Assembly: GCA_963977005.1 (NCBI GenBank)
Contig: CAXBMQ010000002.1
Coordinates: 197,797-261,796, forward strand
Length of the DNA stretch: 64,000 nt
Reading direction: 5' to 3'
DNA from: CAXBCP01 sp963977005
GTDB taxonomy: Bacteria; Pseudomonadota; Alphaproteobacteria; MPNO01; UBA830
In this document: positions 1 to 8,451 of the stretch, one piece after another
Layout of the letters: every line of letters begins with the position of its first letter
Numbering within the stretch: position 1 is the stretch's first letter
Position numbers and translations under genes: made by a program
Notes under the pieces: generated by a model
Database searches by the model: none
What the model saw: the letters and a program-made list of their open reading frames with translations, nothing else
Told to the model about the DNA's origin: nothing

Positions 1-400
1 TCTCCTCCGGCGAGCCGGTCAGGCCGACCATGCGGGGGTGGAAATTATCGACATACGCGTTCAGCTGTTTCGCCGTATCGCGTTCCGGATCTATCGTGAC
101 GAAAACCGGCGTAATCTTCGCCTGCGTCCCGGGGGCAAGCCGGTCCATCGCCTGGGTCATCGTTTGCAGCGCCGTCGGGCAGACATCCGGACAATAGGTG
201 TAGCCGAAATAGATCAGCATGTACTGACCGCGGAAATCCTTGTCCGTTCTGGGTTGTCCCTTGTGATCTACCAGCGCAAACGGCCCGCCGATCGAGGCAA
301 CGCCCTTGCCGCCCATACCGCCGCCATAAAGAATAAATGCTGCAATGGCCGCGATAACGACGCCGGTTACAGCCAACAGGACAACCTGGTAGACGCGCAT
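1..400 (-). CDS. SCO1/SenC family copper chaperone (3' end missing)
   Basis: This is the N-terminal 133 residues of a SCO1/SenC protein; the C-terminus runs off the left edge. SCO proteins are membrane-anchored periplasmic thioredoxin-fold chaperones that deliver copper to the CuA centre of cytochrome oxidase. A hydrophobic anchor lies at about residues 4-22 (RVYQVVLLAVTGVVIAA). The metal-binding motif YCPDVCP is present, with cysteines at about residues 70 and 74, within the typical context LIYFGYTYCPDVCP. The distal copper-ligand histidine would lie outside the window. The ATG at 400 is followed directly by the anchor segment. The gene is divergent from the ankyrin gene. Family assignment is confident. 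Confidence 0.9.
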   Translation of the reverse strand, partial: MRVYQVVLLAVTGVVIAAIAAFILYGGGMGGKGVASIGGPFALVDHKGQPRTDKDFRGQYMLIYFGYTYCPDVCPTALQTMTQAMDRLAPGTQAKITPVFVTIDPERDTAKQLNAYVDNFHPRMVGLTGSPEE

Positions 401-506
401 GGAGCCTTTCCCCTCAAATCATGGTTCACAAAAGATATAAGCACCGCTCGCCCCGATGGCCATAGAAAGACTTGACCCTGAGCGCCGAGATGCACAAATT
501 CGCTTC

Positions 507-1079
507 ATGCAGATCTTTTTTAAATCGTGCGCGGCCTGTCTCATCGTTTTCCTGCTTGCGATGCTTCCTCCCGGTGCGCGCGCCGACATAGACCTGTTGA
601 GCAATGACCGACTGATCGAGGCGGTAAAGGCGAATGATCTCAAAGGGGCCGAAGACATGCTCGTGCGGAAGCACGATGTGGATGTCCGCGATCAAAACCG
701 GCGGACGGCTCTGTTTTTCGCAGCGATCCAGGGCAATGAGGATTTCGTCGAACTGCTCCTGAGGTTCGACCCCAAAATCGGTGCTGTCGATAAGTTCGGC
801 AGTTCGCCGCTCTACTACGCTGCCGCTGCAAACCATGTCGGGGTGATCGAGATGCTGGCGGAAAAGGGCGCCGACCTGAATCAGCAGAACCGCCAGGGCC
901 TCACACCCCTGATGGTTGCCGCGTCCGAGGGGCATCTCGCTGCAGTGCAGGCCCTTGTTGAGCTGAAAGCCGATGCTGCCACAACAGACTTTACTGGAAG
1001 AACCGCCTATGACTGGGCCCTCCGGAACAACCGTCGTGTCGTTATCCGCTACCTGCAATCGGTCGGGCTCGGAAGTTAG
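507..1079 (+). CDS. Secreted ankyrin-repeat protein
   Basis: This 190-residue protein has a signal peptide (MQIFFKSCAACLIVFLLAML, then a likely cleavage after ARA near residue 26) followed by about four ankyrin repeats. Ankyrin features include RTALFFAAIQGN, SPLYYAAAANH, TPLMVAASEGH and RTAYDWALRNN. Such repeats bind proteins; in the periplasm they are sometimes found with catalase or beta-lactamase-like proteins, but no partner is evident here. An upstream in-frame ATG at 456 would place 17 charged residues before the signal peptide, so I prefer the ATG at 507. The gene reads away from the SCO gene. Specific function is unknown. Confidence 0.8.
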   Translation: MQIFFKSCAACLIVFLLAMLPPGARADIDLLSNDRLIEAVKANDLKGAEDMLVRKHDVDVRDQNRRTALFFAAIQGNEDFVELLLRFDPKIGAVDKFGSSPLYYAAAANHVGVIEMLAEKGADLNQQNRQGLTPLMVAASEGHLAAVQALVELKADAATTDFTGRTAYDWALRNNRRVVIRYLQSVGLGS

Positions 1080-1140
1080 GACTTTGTTCACCATAAACCG
1101 GTAATGGTTTTCTCTTGGGGTTTCGACGCCGCGGGGGACA

Positions 1141-2142
1141 ATGCCTATTTCACCGGACTGGTTCTATGGGAGCGATTATCTCTTCGCGGTGCTCTGCGCC
1201 GCGCTCGCCCTTGAATTTCTTGTAGGCGGCCTCCCCGGTTTCAGCCAGGTTCTGTCATTCCCCCGGACGGTCAGCGTTTTTCTCGCGGTTCGTGCCGGGC
1301 GCCGTCTCAACCGCCAGAACCGGTCGTTCCGCAGCCGCCGGATACGTGGCGCCTTGCTGGTTCTCATCCTGGTACCTCTGGCCGCGTTCTTCGGTCTCTA
1401 TGCCGCAGAATTCTGCCGGTCTCTGGCTGACGGCTGGCTTGTCGAGACAGTTCTGGTCGCCATGTGCGTCGGGCTTCAGCGCCCCCTGATGAATGCCGGT
1501 GCGTTGCGTCGTGCGCTTGCCCGCGCAAGCCTGGACCGCGCCCGCGGTATCCTCGGCCGCGTCGTCGACTACGAAACAGACGACATCGACGAACACGGGC
1601 TGGCCCGCGGATCCGTCGAAATTTTCGCCGTGCGTCTCTGCGACGGTCTCGTCGGTCCTGTCTTCTGGTACGTCATCGCCGGATTGCCCGGCCTGTTCGT
1701 CTACCGCGTCACGACGGCGCTTGCCGACGAGCTTTCCCATCCGACCGACAAACATGCGGCCTTTGGCGGGGTGGCAGGCGCATTCGACCGATTCCTGAAC
1801 CTGATCCCGGCACCGGTCACGGCGATGCTGATCGTGGTTGGTACGCTCTTCGCACCGACGGCGCGCCCTCTGGCGGCAATACGCGGCATATTCGGCGGTG
1901 CGGCCTCGGGACAGTCTCCGCGGACCGGCTGGACCCAGGGTGCGGTTGCCGGCGCGCTGGGTCTGTCGCTGTCCGGTCCCCGCAGGCACGACGGCGCCGT
2001 CGCGCCAGGCGCATGGATCGGCGATGGACGCGCCCGCGCAAACTCAACCGATATCGCCCGTGCCATGTGGCTTTATATGATCGTGGCCTTCCTCGGCATC
2101 GCACCGCTGGTGCTTCTGGCACTGGTCATGCATCGTTTCTGA
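1141..2142 (+). CDS. cobD: CobD/CbiB family adenosylcobinamide-phosphate synthase
   Basis: This 333-residue polytopic membrane protein resembles CobD/CbiB, which attaches aminopropanol (phosphate) to adenosylcobyric acid late in cobalamin synthesis. Characteristic stretches are RARGILGRVVDYETDDIDE with the following GSVEIFAVRLCDGLVGPVFW (matching the family ARxxLxxIVGRDT...ESxAEnxxDGxVaPlFW), and SPRTGWTQGAVAGALG (matching SPNAGWPMAAMAGALG). Membrane segments lie near residues 12-30, 45-90 and 215-235, and at the C-terminus. The ATG at 1141 follows a GGGG ribosome site. No other cobalamin genes are nearby, so the gene is isolated from its pathway. The sequence is somewhat divergent from typical CobD. 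Confidence 0.8.
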   Translation: MPISPDWFYGSDYLFAVLCAALALEFLVGGLPGFSQVLSFPRTVSVFLAVRAGRRLNRQNRSFRSRRIRGALLVLILVPLAAFFGLYAAEFCRSLADGWLVETVLVAMCVGLQRPLMNAGALRRALARASLDRARGILGRVVDYETDDIDEHGLARGSVEIFAVRLCDGLVGPVFWYVIAGLPGLFVYRVTTALADELSHPTDKHAAFGGVAGAFDRFLNLIPAPVTAMLIVVGTLFAPTARPLAAIRGIFGGAASGQSPRTGWTQGAVAGALGLSLSGPRRHDGAVAPGAWIGDGRARANSTDIARAMWLYMIVAFLGIAPLVLLALVMHRF

Positions 2143-2188
2143 ACCGCCTGGCTGGACGGAAATCCCGGCGTTCGGGCGTCTCTTAGGG

Positions 2189-3013
2189 CTATTCGCCCAT
2201 TTGCAGCAACTGGCCGCGATGGCGGGCCACGCGAAATGCCCAGAGAAAAGCGGCCATTCCCAGGGCGAGATACACGACGTTCAGCGCTACCGACCAGATG
2301 AAGCGGTCCATCAGGAAGACGCCCTCCATTGCCGCGGCACGCATTCCCTCGAAAACATGCGCGGAGGGCAGGCTGTAGGCAATCGGCTGCAGCCAGTCGG
2401 GGAGGGTGCTGATCGGATAGTAGATACCACTCAGCGGTGCCACAGCGAATATGACGGCCCAGGCGAGGCTCTCCGCCCCCAGTCCGCAACGCAGCACCAG
2501 CCCCGATACCGCCAGTCCGACGGCGGCGCCGAAAACCAGCAGGTTTACGAAAAAGGCGATCAGCGGCAGGCCCATTTCGAATATCGAATAATGATAAAGC
2601 GGGATGGCAAGCAGGGCCGCGGGAACGACCCCGATCAGGGTCCGGATGGCACTGATCGCGAGCAGCGAGCATGCCCATTCATAGGGGCGCAGCGGGCTGG
2701 CGAACAATTGTCCCAGATTGCGCGACCACATTTCTTCCAGGAAGGAAATCGATACGCCGATATTCGACCTGAACATCACATCCCACAAAAGGACCGCGGC
2801 GATCAGAATGCCGCCGGCGCGGACGAACCATTCCGAATGTTCGTACAGGAACTGGGACATAAACCCCCAGATCAGCATCTGCATCGTCGGCCAGTAGGCG
2901 AGCTCGACGATACGCGGCAGCGAACCGCGCAGCAGATAGAAGTAGCGCAGCACCATCGCCCCGACACGCCTCGGCGAAAAATAATATCCGGCTTCTCGAT
3001 TACCTGGTGTCAT
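2189..3013 (-). CDS. ABC-2 type transporter permease
   Basis: This 274-residue integral membrane protein has about six hydrophobic segments typical of ABC-2 export permeases. The family-like loop PLSGIYYPISTLPDWLQPIAYSLP precedes the last transmembrane helices. It overlaps the preceding ATP-binding protein gene by 4 bp (ATGA), so the pair is translationally coupled and forms one exporter. The substrate cannot be told from the sequence; ABC-2 exporters move polysaccharides, drugs or other small molecules. The gene is convergent with cobD. Confidence 0.87.
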   Translation of the reverse strand: MTPGNREAGYYFSPRRVGAMVLRYFYLLRGSLPRIVELAYWPTMQMLIWGFMSQFLYEHSEWFVRAGGILIAAVLLWDVMFRSNIGVSISFLEEMWSRNLGQLFASPLRPYEWACSLLAISAIRTLIGVVPAALLAIPLYHYSIFEMGLPLIAFFVNLLVFGAAVGLAVSGLVLRCGLGAESLAWAVIFAVAPLSGIYYPISTLPDWLQPIAYSLPSAHVFEGMRAAAMEGVFLMDRFIWSVALNVVYLALGMAAFLWAFRVARHRGQLLQMGE

Positions 3014-3783
3014 TCCCGGCCTGCCTGTTGCGTGGCCTGTTCCGGCCGATTGCCATGCCGGTCGCGCGCGATATCCAGAAAGACGTCTTCAAGCGTCGTG
3101 CGCCCGTATTTCGACAGGAGCCCGGCCGGGCTGTCGCGGTCGACGACCTTGCCCTGTTTCATCATGACCACGCGGTCGCACAGCCTTTCGACCTCCGCCA
3201 TGTTGTGCGATGCAAGCAGGATGGTCGCTCCCCTCTTGTCCCGGAACTCCTTCAGATAGGTGCGTACCCAGTCCGCGGTATCCGGGTCGAGAGACGCGGT
3301 CGGTTCATCGAGCAGCAGGAGGTCGGGTTCGTTCAAAAGAGATTTGGCCAGCGATACACGGGTTTTCTGCCCGGATGACAACTCGCCGAAGGGCCGGTCG
3401 AGCAGCCCGTCTATCGCGAGGTCGGTCGCCAGCGCCGAAAGCCGGGCCGCCGGGTCGGGAACGCCGTAGAGTTTCGCGTATACCATCAGGTTTTCCCGCG
3501 ACGTCAGGCGCTTGGGCAGATCGACATAGGGCGAGGAAAAATTTATCCGCGAGAGTATCCGGTAGCGATGGCGCAGCATGTCCGTGCCCAGCACTTCAAG
3601 TGAGCCGGATGTCGGAATCAGCAGGCCGAGGATCATGGAGATGGTTGTCGTCTTGCCGGCCCCGTTGCCGCCGAGCAGACCGACGATCTCCCCGTCGCGC
3701 GCATCGAAGCTCAAATCGTCTACGGCGACGATATCGCCGAAACGCTTGGCGAGGTTCTCTACTTTGATCGCAATATCCGACAT
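3010..3783 (-). CDS. ABC transporter ATP-binding protein (ABC-2 exporter)
   Basis: This is the nucleotide-binding subunit of the exporter whose permease overlaps its stop codon. It has a Walker A (GGNGAGKTTTIS), a Q-loop region, an ABC signature (LSSGQKTRVSLAKSL), a Walker B (LLLLDEPTASLD) and the H-loop (LLASHNMAEVERL). The ATG at 3783 gives MSDIAIKVENLAKRFGDIVAVDD, the usual start of these proteins. A longer frame back to 3876 would add 31 residues without family similarity, so I reject it. The protein is 257 residues and cytoplasmic. The SSGQK signature replaces SGGQ. Confidence 0.9.
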   Translation of the reverse strand: MSDIAIKVENLAKRFGDIVAVDDLSFDARDGEIVGLLGGNGAGKTTTISMILGLLIPTSGSLEVLGTDMLRHRYRILSRINFSSPYVDLPKRLTSRENLMVYAKLYGVPDPAARLSALATDLAIDGLLDRPFGELSSGQKTRVSLAKSLLNEPDLLLLDEPTASLDPDTADWVRTYLKEFRDKRGATILLASHNMAEVERLCDRVVMMKQGKVVDRDSPAGLLSKYGRTTLEDVFLDIARDRHGNRPEQATQQAGRE

Positions 3784-3910
3784 GACGGGAATATGGGACG
3801 CCGCGCGCATCCGCGCCAGTCCCTTTCCCGCTGTCCCGGAATTTGCGGAATAAACTTCACTCCGGCGGGACATCACGATAGATGTGGCACCGGAAACTCC
3901 GAGGTGACAT

Positions 3911-5239
3911 ATGGATGCCGCTGGTGGAAGCCGTCAGGCCGCCGACAGGACGGTGGTGAACGCGGCCTATGAAATGGCACCCGCAGAGACCGACCCGGTT
4001 CGCCTGCGGACGCTGACGCTGATCCGCTGGGTTGCCATCGGCGGGCAGGTGCTGGCGTTGCTCGTTGTCCACTTCGGGTTCGGATTTCCCGTTCCACTGG
4101 CGGCGGCTTTTTCGGTCGTCGGGGCATCTCTTCTATTGAACCTGATCGTGATGTCGGGTTATCCGCCGGCGGTACGGTTGGGCGAACGGGCTGCGGCTGC
4201 TTTTCTCGCCTTCGATATCATGCAGCTTGCTGCGCTGTTATATCTGACAGGAGGCCTCGAGAACCCGTTCTCGTTCCTGTTGCTCGCGCCGGTCGCGGTG
4301 TCGGCGACAATCCTGTCGATCCGCAGTACCTTTGCGCTCTGCGTTCTGTCGGTCGCGACGATTACCCTGCTTGCCGTCAGGCATTATCCCCTGCCCTGGG
4401 CAGAGGGCGGGTTTTCTGTGCCGCAGGTATATGTCCTCGGGACATGGGTAGCGCTTGCCGTCGGGATCGTTTTCTTCGCCATCTACACATGGCGCGTCGC
4501 AGAGGAAGCCCGCCGCATGGCGAATGCTCTCACTGCCAGCCAGCTGGCGCTGGCCCGCGAACAACAGCTTGCGGCGCTGGGCGGCCTTGCCGCCGCGGCC
4601 GCGCATGAACTGGGCAGCCCGCTCGGAACGATCGCAGTGGTATCGGGGGAAATCGCCCGCGACCTGCCGGCGGACAGCCCGATCACCGACGATGTCCGCC
4701 TGCTCATCAGCGAGACGGCGCGTTGCCGGGATATTCTGGCCGAACTCTCCGACAGGCCGGATGACGGCGAAGACCGCTCGTCGCCCTTCTCCCTGCTGCC
4801 GGTTCACGCGCTTGTCCAGGCGGCGGCGGAACGCCATTATCAGGACCATGTCACGTTTTCATTCGAGGTCCTGCCGCCGCTCGAGGACGATACAGGCCGG
4901 GAACCCGTTGTCGTACGCAGCCCGGAAATCATCCATGGAATCGGCAATATCATCCAGAATGCAGTCCAGTTTGCTCGCTCGACCGTATCTGTTTCGACCG
5001 CCTGGGACGGGGAGAGCATTCGCGTTGCCATCCGCGATGACGGGCCCGGGTTTCCAACGGGGGTTCTTGAGCATGTCGGAGAACCGTATATATCTTCGAG
5101 GGCGAACCCTGACGGCCACATGGGGCTGGGCATCTTTATCGCGCGGACGCTTCTGCAGCGCTCGGGGGCGGGGGTCGCGTTCGAGAACGACCGGACCGGG
5201 GGCGCACGGGTAGATATTGTGTCGCCGGGCTCAGCTTGA
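3911..5239 (+). CDS. regB: RegB/PrrB/ActS redox-sensing histidine kinase
   Basis: This 442-residue sensor kinase has about six N-terminal membrane segments and the quinone-site motif GGLENPFSFLLL found in RegB/PrrB. The H-box reads AAAHELGSPLGTI with the phospho-accepting histidine at residue 232. A cysteine in ETARCRDIL lies at residue 272, exactly 40 residues downstream, matching the spacing of His225 to the redox-active Cys265 in Rhodobacter RegB. The ATPase domain has an N-box (GNIIQNAVQFA) and G-boxes (DDGPGF, GLGIFIA). RegB controls respiration and other redox-dependent genes through RegA, encoded 24 bp downstream. Both the quinone and cysteine sensing features look intact. Confidence 0.93.
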   Translation: MDAAGGSRQAADRTVVNAAYEMAPAETDPVRLRTLTLIRWVAIGGQVLALLVVHFGFGFPVPLAAAFSVVGASLLLNLIVMSGYPPAVRLGERAAAAFLAFDIMQLAALLYLTGGLENPFSFLLLAPVAVSATILSIRSTFALCVLSVATITLLAVRHYPLPWAEGGFSVPQVYVLGTWVALAVGIVFFAIYTWRVAEEARRMANALTASQLALAREQQLAALGGLAAAAAHELGSPLGTIAVVSGEIARDLPADSPITDDVRLLISETARCRDILAELSDRPDDGEDRSSPFSLLPVHALVQAAAERHYQDHVTFSFEVLPPLEDDTGREPVVVRSPEIIHGIGNIIQNAVQFARSTVSVSTAWDGESIRVAIRDDGPGFPTGVLEHVGEPYISSRANPDGHMGLGIFIARTLLQRSGAGVAFENDRTGGARVDIVSPGSA

Positions 5240-5263
5240 GGCAAAGGATTTGGAATCGTCTGC

Positions 5264-5836
5264 ATGACCAAAGAAACGCTGGATCAGTTCGAAGACAGGA
5301 CGCTGCTCATCGTCGATGACGACGAACCGCTGCGCACGCGTCTGTCGCGTGCGATGGAAAATCGCGGGTTCGACGTGGTGACCGCGGCCAGCGTCAGGGA
5401 CGGGGTTTCCGCCGCCCGTGCGAAGCCGCCCGCCTTTGCCGTTCTCGACCTGCGGCTGGCGGACGGAAGCGGTCTTGATATCGTCTCGGCGATCCAGGAA
5501 GGACGGCCCGAATCGCGGATCGTCATGCTGACGGGCTATGGGAATATCGCAACCGCGGTCGCGGCCGTAAAAGCAGGGGCGCTGGATTATCTGGCGAAAC
5601 CAGCCGATGCGGATGCGATCGAAGCCGCCCTGCTGGCAAAAGGCGATAGCCTGCCGCCGCCGCCCGAGAACCCGATGTCGGCCGACCGGGTCCGTTGGGA
5701 GCATATCCAGCGTGTATACGAGCAATGCGACCGCAATGTTTCGGAAACGGCGCGGCGCCTGAACATGCACAGGAGAACCCTGCAGCGGATTCTGTCGAAG
5801 CGTGCGCCCCGAGAGGCACCTCCCGGCGATGCCTGA
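5264..5836 (+). CDS. regA: RegA/PrrA/ActR response regulator
   Basis: This 190-residue regulator is the partner of the upstream kinase. The receiver domain has the acidic pair in LIVDDDEPLR, the phosphorylation aspartate in AVLDLRLADGSG, the threonine in MLTGYGNIATAV and the lysine in DYLAKPAD. A proline-rich linker (LPPPPENP) leads to a Fis-type helix-turn-helix, NVSETARRLNMHRRTLQRIL, nearly invariant in RegA proteins. It binds DNA to control redox-responsive genes. Its last 8 bp overlap the start of the HprK-related kinase gene, so the two-component operon is coupled to the following pair. Confidence 0.93.
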   Translation: MTKETLDQFEDRTLLIVDDDEPLRTRLSRAMENRGFDVVTAASVRDGVSAARAKPPAFAVLDLRLADGSGLDIVSAIQEGRPESRIVMLTGYGNIATAVAAVKAGALDYLAKPADADAIEAALLAKGDSLPPPPENPMSADRVRWEHIQRVYEQCDRNVSETARRLNMHRRTLQRILSKRAPREAPPGDA

Positions 5837-6734
5837 TCCCGTCGGTGCAGAAACGGATTCGGCCCCGGGTTTCTGGTGGGTCGGTCCCGATGACAATCCG
5901 GTGCTGGTCGAAAACGCCGAAGCGGTTATGCCGTACCTGCCGTATTATATCGCCGGCTGGCCCCTGAAATGGGCGGGGTCCGTGGCGGACCGAGCGCCCG
6001 ACGTCCGGGTGGTCGAAAATCCTGACGGGACGTTCAACGTTATCAGTACCGGGCCGGGCGGCGCCGATTTTACATTTGAAAATCCGTATGACGCCGCTAA
6101 CGGCCTTGCCGGCGGGCTGATCAGCGTGTTCGTCTCGCGCGACCCGCGGATGGTGTGCCTGCATGCCGGCGCGGCCCGTGTCGGCGACGGCCTTGTCGTT
6201 GTGATCGGCGATTCCTTCGCCGGCAAATCGAGCGTGGCGCTTCATCTCGCCGTCCTTGGCAACCGGTTCTTCGGGGATGACCAGATCGCCGTGACGTTGG
6301 AGAACCCTTCGCGCGGCCTGTGTCTCGGGCTCATGCCCAAGGTGCGTCTGCCGTTACCCGAAGACTGCGGCGACGCCTTCCGCGAGTTCGTCGACGGGTA
6401 TTCGTCCATGCAGGGGGACGATATGGCCTATCTCAAACTGTGGGAGGGCGAAGCCGCCACATTCGGCGATGCGGCGCCGGTCCGTGCCCTGGTGTTTCTC
6501 GATCGGACGGAAACCGGCGCAGCCGGTTTGCGACCGGCGTCGCAGCCGGAGCTCGTCAAGGCGATGGTCCGCACGGCGTTTGCGCCGCATATACCGTCAT
6601 CCGACCTGTTGGCGGGGTTGACCCGGCTTGCGGATGCCACGGAGGCTTACCATCTCCGGTTCTCGAGCAGCCGGCACGCGGCCACCCTTTTATCCCAGGA
6701 ATTTCGGAAACGGGACGCGGAGGCGAAAAAATGA
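5829..6734 (+). CDS. HprK-related kinase (HPr-rel-A type)
   Basis: This 301-residue protein is distantly related to HPr serine kinase/phosphorylase. It has the P-loop GDSFAGKSS at residues 127-135, embedded in VVVIGDSFAGKSSVALHLA, and a downstream FFGDDQIAV segment like the second acidic motif of HprK. It starts with the ATG at 5829 inside the regA stop region and ends in a 4-bp ATGA overlap with the PqqD-like gene. From memory, this pairing defines the HPr-rel-A set seen in exopolysaccharide/exosortase loci; its substrate is unknown. Related kinases in lasso peptide clusters phosphorylate peptides. Kinase activity here is inferred from the P-loop only. Confidence 0.78.
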   Translation: MPDPVGAETDSAPGFWWVGPDDNPVLVENAEAVMPYLPYYIAGWPLKWAGSVADRAPDVRVVENPDGTFNVISTGPGGADFTFENPYDAANGLAGGLISVFVSRDPRMVCLHAGAARVGDGLVVVIGDSFAGKSSVALHLAVLGNRFFGDDQIAVTLENPSRGLCLGLMPKVRLPLPEDCGDAFREFVDGYSSMQGDDMAYLKLWEGEAATFGDAAPVRALVFLDRTETGAAGLRPASQPELVKAMVRTAFAPHIPSSDLLAGLTRLADATEAYHLRFSSSRHAATLLSQEFRKRDAEAKK

Positions 6735-7021
6735 CGGGGGAAGTTCACTATATCCGGAACCCGGCCGTCGCGGCGACCGAGATAGATGCCGAAACCTTTC
6801 TTGTCGAGCCGGAAACCGGCGAAGTGTTTTATCTCGACGAAGTGACCAGCGCGCTGTGGCGGTTTCTCATCGAACCGCGCCGCGCCGTCGACATCGTCGA
6901 GGCCTTTGCGGAGGCGTTCCCCGACACCGCTACAGACCGGATCGCAGCCGATATCCGCGCGGCTTTGACGGATATGAAAGACCGGGACCTCGTGGTGGCG
7001 AGAACGGCGGATATTCCCTGA
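6731..7021 (+). CDS. PqqD-like RRE protein (HPr-rel-A partner)
   Basis: This 96-residue protein matches the PqqD fold: an N-terminal strand pair with FLVEPETGEVFYLDEVTSALWRFL, then two helices ending in DIRAALTDMKDRDLV. PqqD-type domains (RiPP recognition elements, RREs) bind leader peptides and present them to modifying enzymes. The ATG at 6731 overlaps the stop of the HprK-related kinase by 4 bp, which implies coupled synthesis and joint action. No peptide substrate is encoded next to it. The assignment rests on pattern (LNxxAxxIWxLL-like motif), length and neighbour. Confidence 0.78.
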   Translation: MTGEVHYIRNPAVAATEIDAETFLVEPETGEVFYLDEVTSALWRFLIEPRRAVDIVEAFAEAFPDTATDRIAADIRAALTDMKDRDLVVARTADIP

Positions 7022-7034
7022 CCGCGCGGAAAGA

Positions 7035-7059
7035 CGGCCTGTCGGGGGCGTCGAGGCCG
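7035..7059 (+). terminator. Possible weak terminator hairpin after the PqqD-like gene
   Basis: An inverted repeat CGGCCT ... AGGCCG (7035-7040 with 7054-7059) follows the PqqD stop by 13 bp. There is no T-tract, so it would be a poor intrinsic terminator. The rest of the gap to 7193 is unusually AT-rich (7070-7125) and probably carries the promoter for the next gene. Confidence 0.25.
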
Positions 7060-7193
7060 GTATCAAGGCATTGATTTATATTGTAATTCCTATTTAATTG
7101 ATTGAAAATAACGCATTGTCTACCAAATGTGCTGAGAGTATAGGTGGCCTGTCCGGAGTACCCGCGCGGACATTGTAGGAGTAAGTTCGCTTG

Positions 7194-8372
7194 ATGTTTT
7201 ATCTGAAATACCGGCGTGCGCTATGCGCAGTCGCCCTTTCCGGCATGGTCCTGGCCGCCGGAACCGGGACCGTTCATGCGCAGGCACAGGATACCGGTGC
7301 GCAGAACGACGACGCGGCACAGACGGCTCCGGCGGATGTGGTTTCCCCCGACCTGATTGAAAGAGCGCTGGCTGGGGACAATGACGCGCTTGCTGCCCTG
7401 CAGGCATTTCTGCGCGGGACCGATGGAAAAAGCCCCGAAGCCGTCACGCGCCGGGCGACCGCGCTGATCGCCCAGATCGGGCGCGAGAAAAAGGATGCAT
7501 CCACCGACTCCCTGCTGACCGTGATCGACCGGATTGCCAGCAGCGCGATAAACATGGTGTCGGGGTCGCAGATTGTCCGTATCGGCGTCGATACCGACTT
7601 TGTGCCGACACGTGCGGTGCTCGCTTGGGATTTCGGGCCGGCCGACGGGCCGATCGCTCCCGGTTTCGAACGCGTCCTGCCGAATGACGGACGGATCGGC
7701 GGGGCGGCTCTCGACGGTCTGCGCAGACCGGCTGACAACGAATTGCTGAATGACGGTATTGCCGGGGTCGAGCGGATCGAGGTCGATCTGCCCGATGGCG
7801 AGTACCGCGTCATTCTGATGACCCAGAATCTCGGCGACAACAGGCTGATGGCGAATCCGTTCGGCAGCCGGATCGCGGTGAACGGCGCGGCCCTGACCGT
7901 CAACCAGCCATCGCCGGACGACTGGGTGAAGGACGCCGTGTTCAGCAATCGCGGATTACAGAATACAGCCGGCCAGACGGCACAGGGGCCCGGCGCAAAG
8001 GGATTTATCAGCGGCGATCTCGGCAAGTTCGACCCGGCTAGGATTCAGCGCCAGGCGGGCGGCGCCATCATCATCCAGGCCGTTGTACGCGGGGGTAAGC
8101 TGATCATCGAACTGGGCGGCTTCAATAATGCGCGGTCGTACCTGACGGGCCTGATGGTCGAACCGGCGGCCGAAACAAGTGACCTCGTCCTGTCCCGCGA
8201 AGCGGCCGAGACGCTTGCGCCGCCGGAGCTGCGCCTGGCCCTGGAAGAAAATATTCTGGCCGCGGCAGCGGACGTGCTCGCGGATGTCGATCCGGCGCAG
8301 GGGGACCCCGAACTGGTCGAACTGCCCGAACCGATTCTGGACCCTGAAGAACTCGCCAGTACCGCAAGCTAA
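7194..8372 (+). CDS. Secreted protein of unknown function (carbohydrate-binding-like region)
   Basis: This 392-residue protein begins with a clear signal peptide (ALCAVALSGMVLAAGTGTVHAQA). The mature N-terminus is acidic. The central part, about residues 135-325, holds LAWDFGPADGPIAPGFERV, followed by alternating strands (EYRVILMTQNLGD, RIAVNGAALTV, LIIELGGF). This resembles the galactose-binding/malectin-like folds of secreted carbohydrate-active proteins. The C-terminus is acidic and Pro/Glu-rich. AGGAG at 7177-7181 lies 12 nt before the ATG at 7194 and 9 nt before a TTG at 7191, so either may be used. Its place before the beta-barrel and Wza genes suggests a role in polymer secretion or modification; that is inference. 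Confidence 0.7.
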   Translation: MFYLKYRRALCAVALSGMVLAAGTGTVHAQAQDTGAQNDDAAQTAPADVVSPDLIERALAGDNDALAALQAFLRGTDGKSPEAVTRRATALIAQIGREKKDASTDSLLTVIDRIASSAINMVSGSQIVRIGVDTDFVPTRAVLAWDFGPADGPIAPGFERVLPNDGRIGGAALDGLRRPADNELLNDGIAGVERIEVDLPDGEYRVILMTQNLGDNRLMANPFGSRIAVNGAALTVNQPSPDDWVKDAVFSNRGLQNTAGQTAQGPGAKGFISGDLGKFDPARIQRQAGGAIIIQAVVRGGKLIIELGGFNNARSYLTGLMVEPAAETSDLVLSREAAETLAPPELRLALEENILAAAADVLADVDPAQGDPELVELPEPILDPEELASTAS

Positions 8373-8451
8373 TTTGAACGGCGCGGGGGGCGCTCACAAC
8401 ACCATGGCTTCTGGGCACGCCGTCTATCATCTTAACCTGGGCTTCTAGGCC

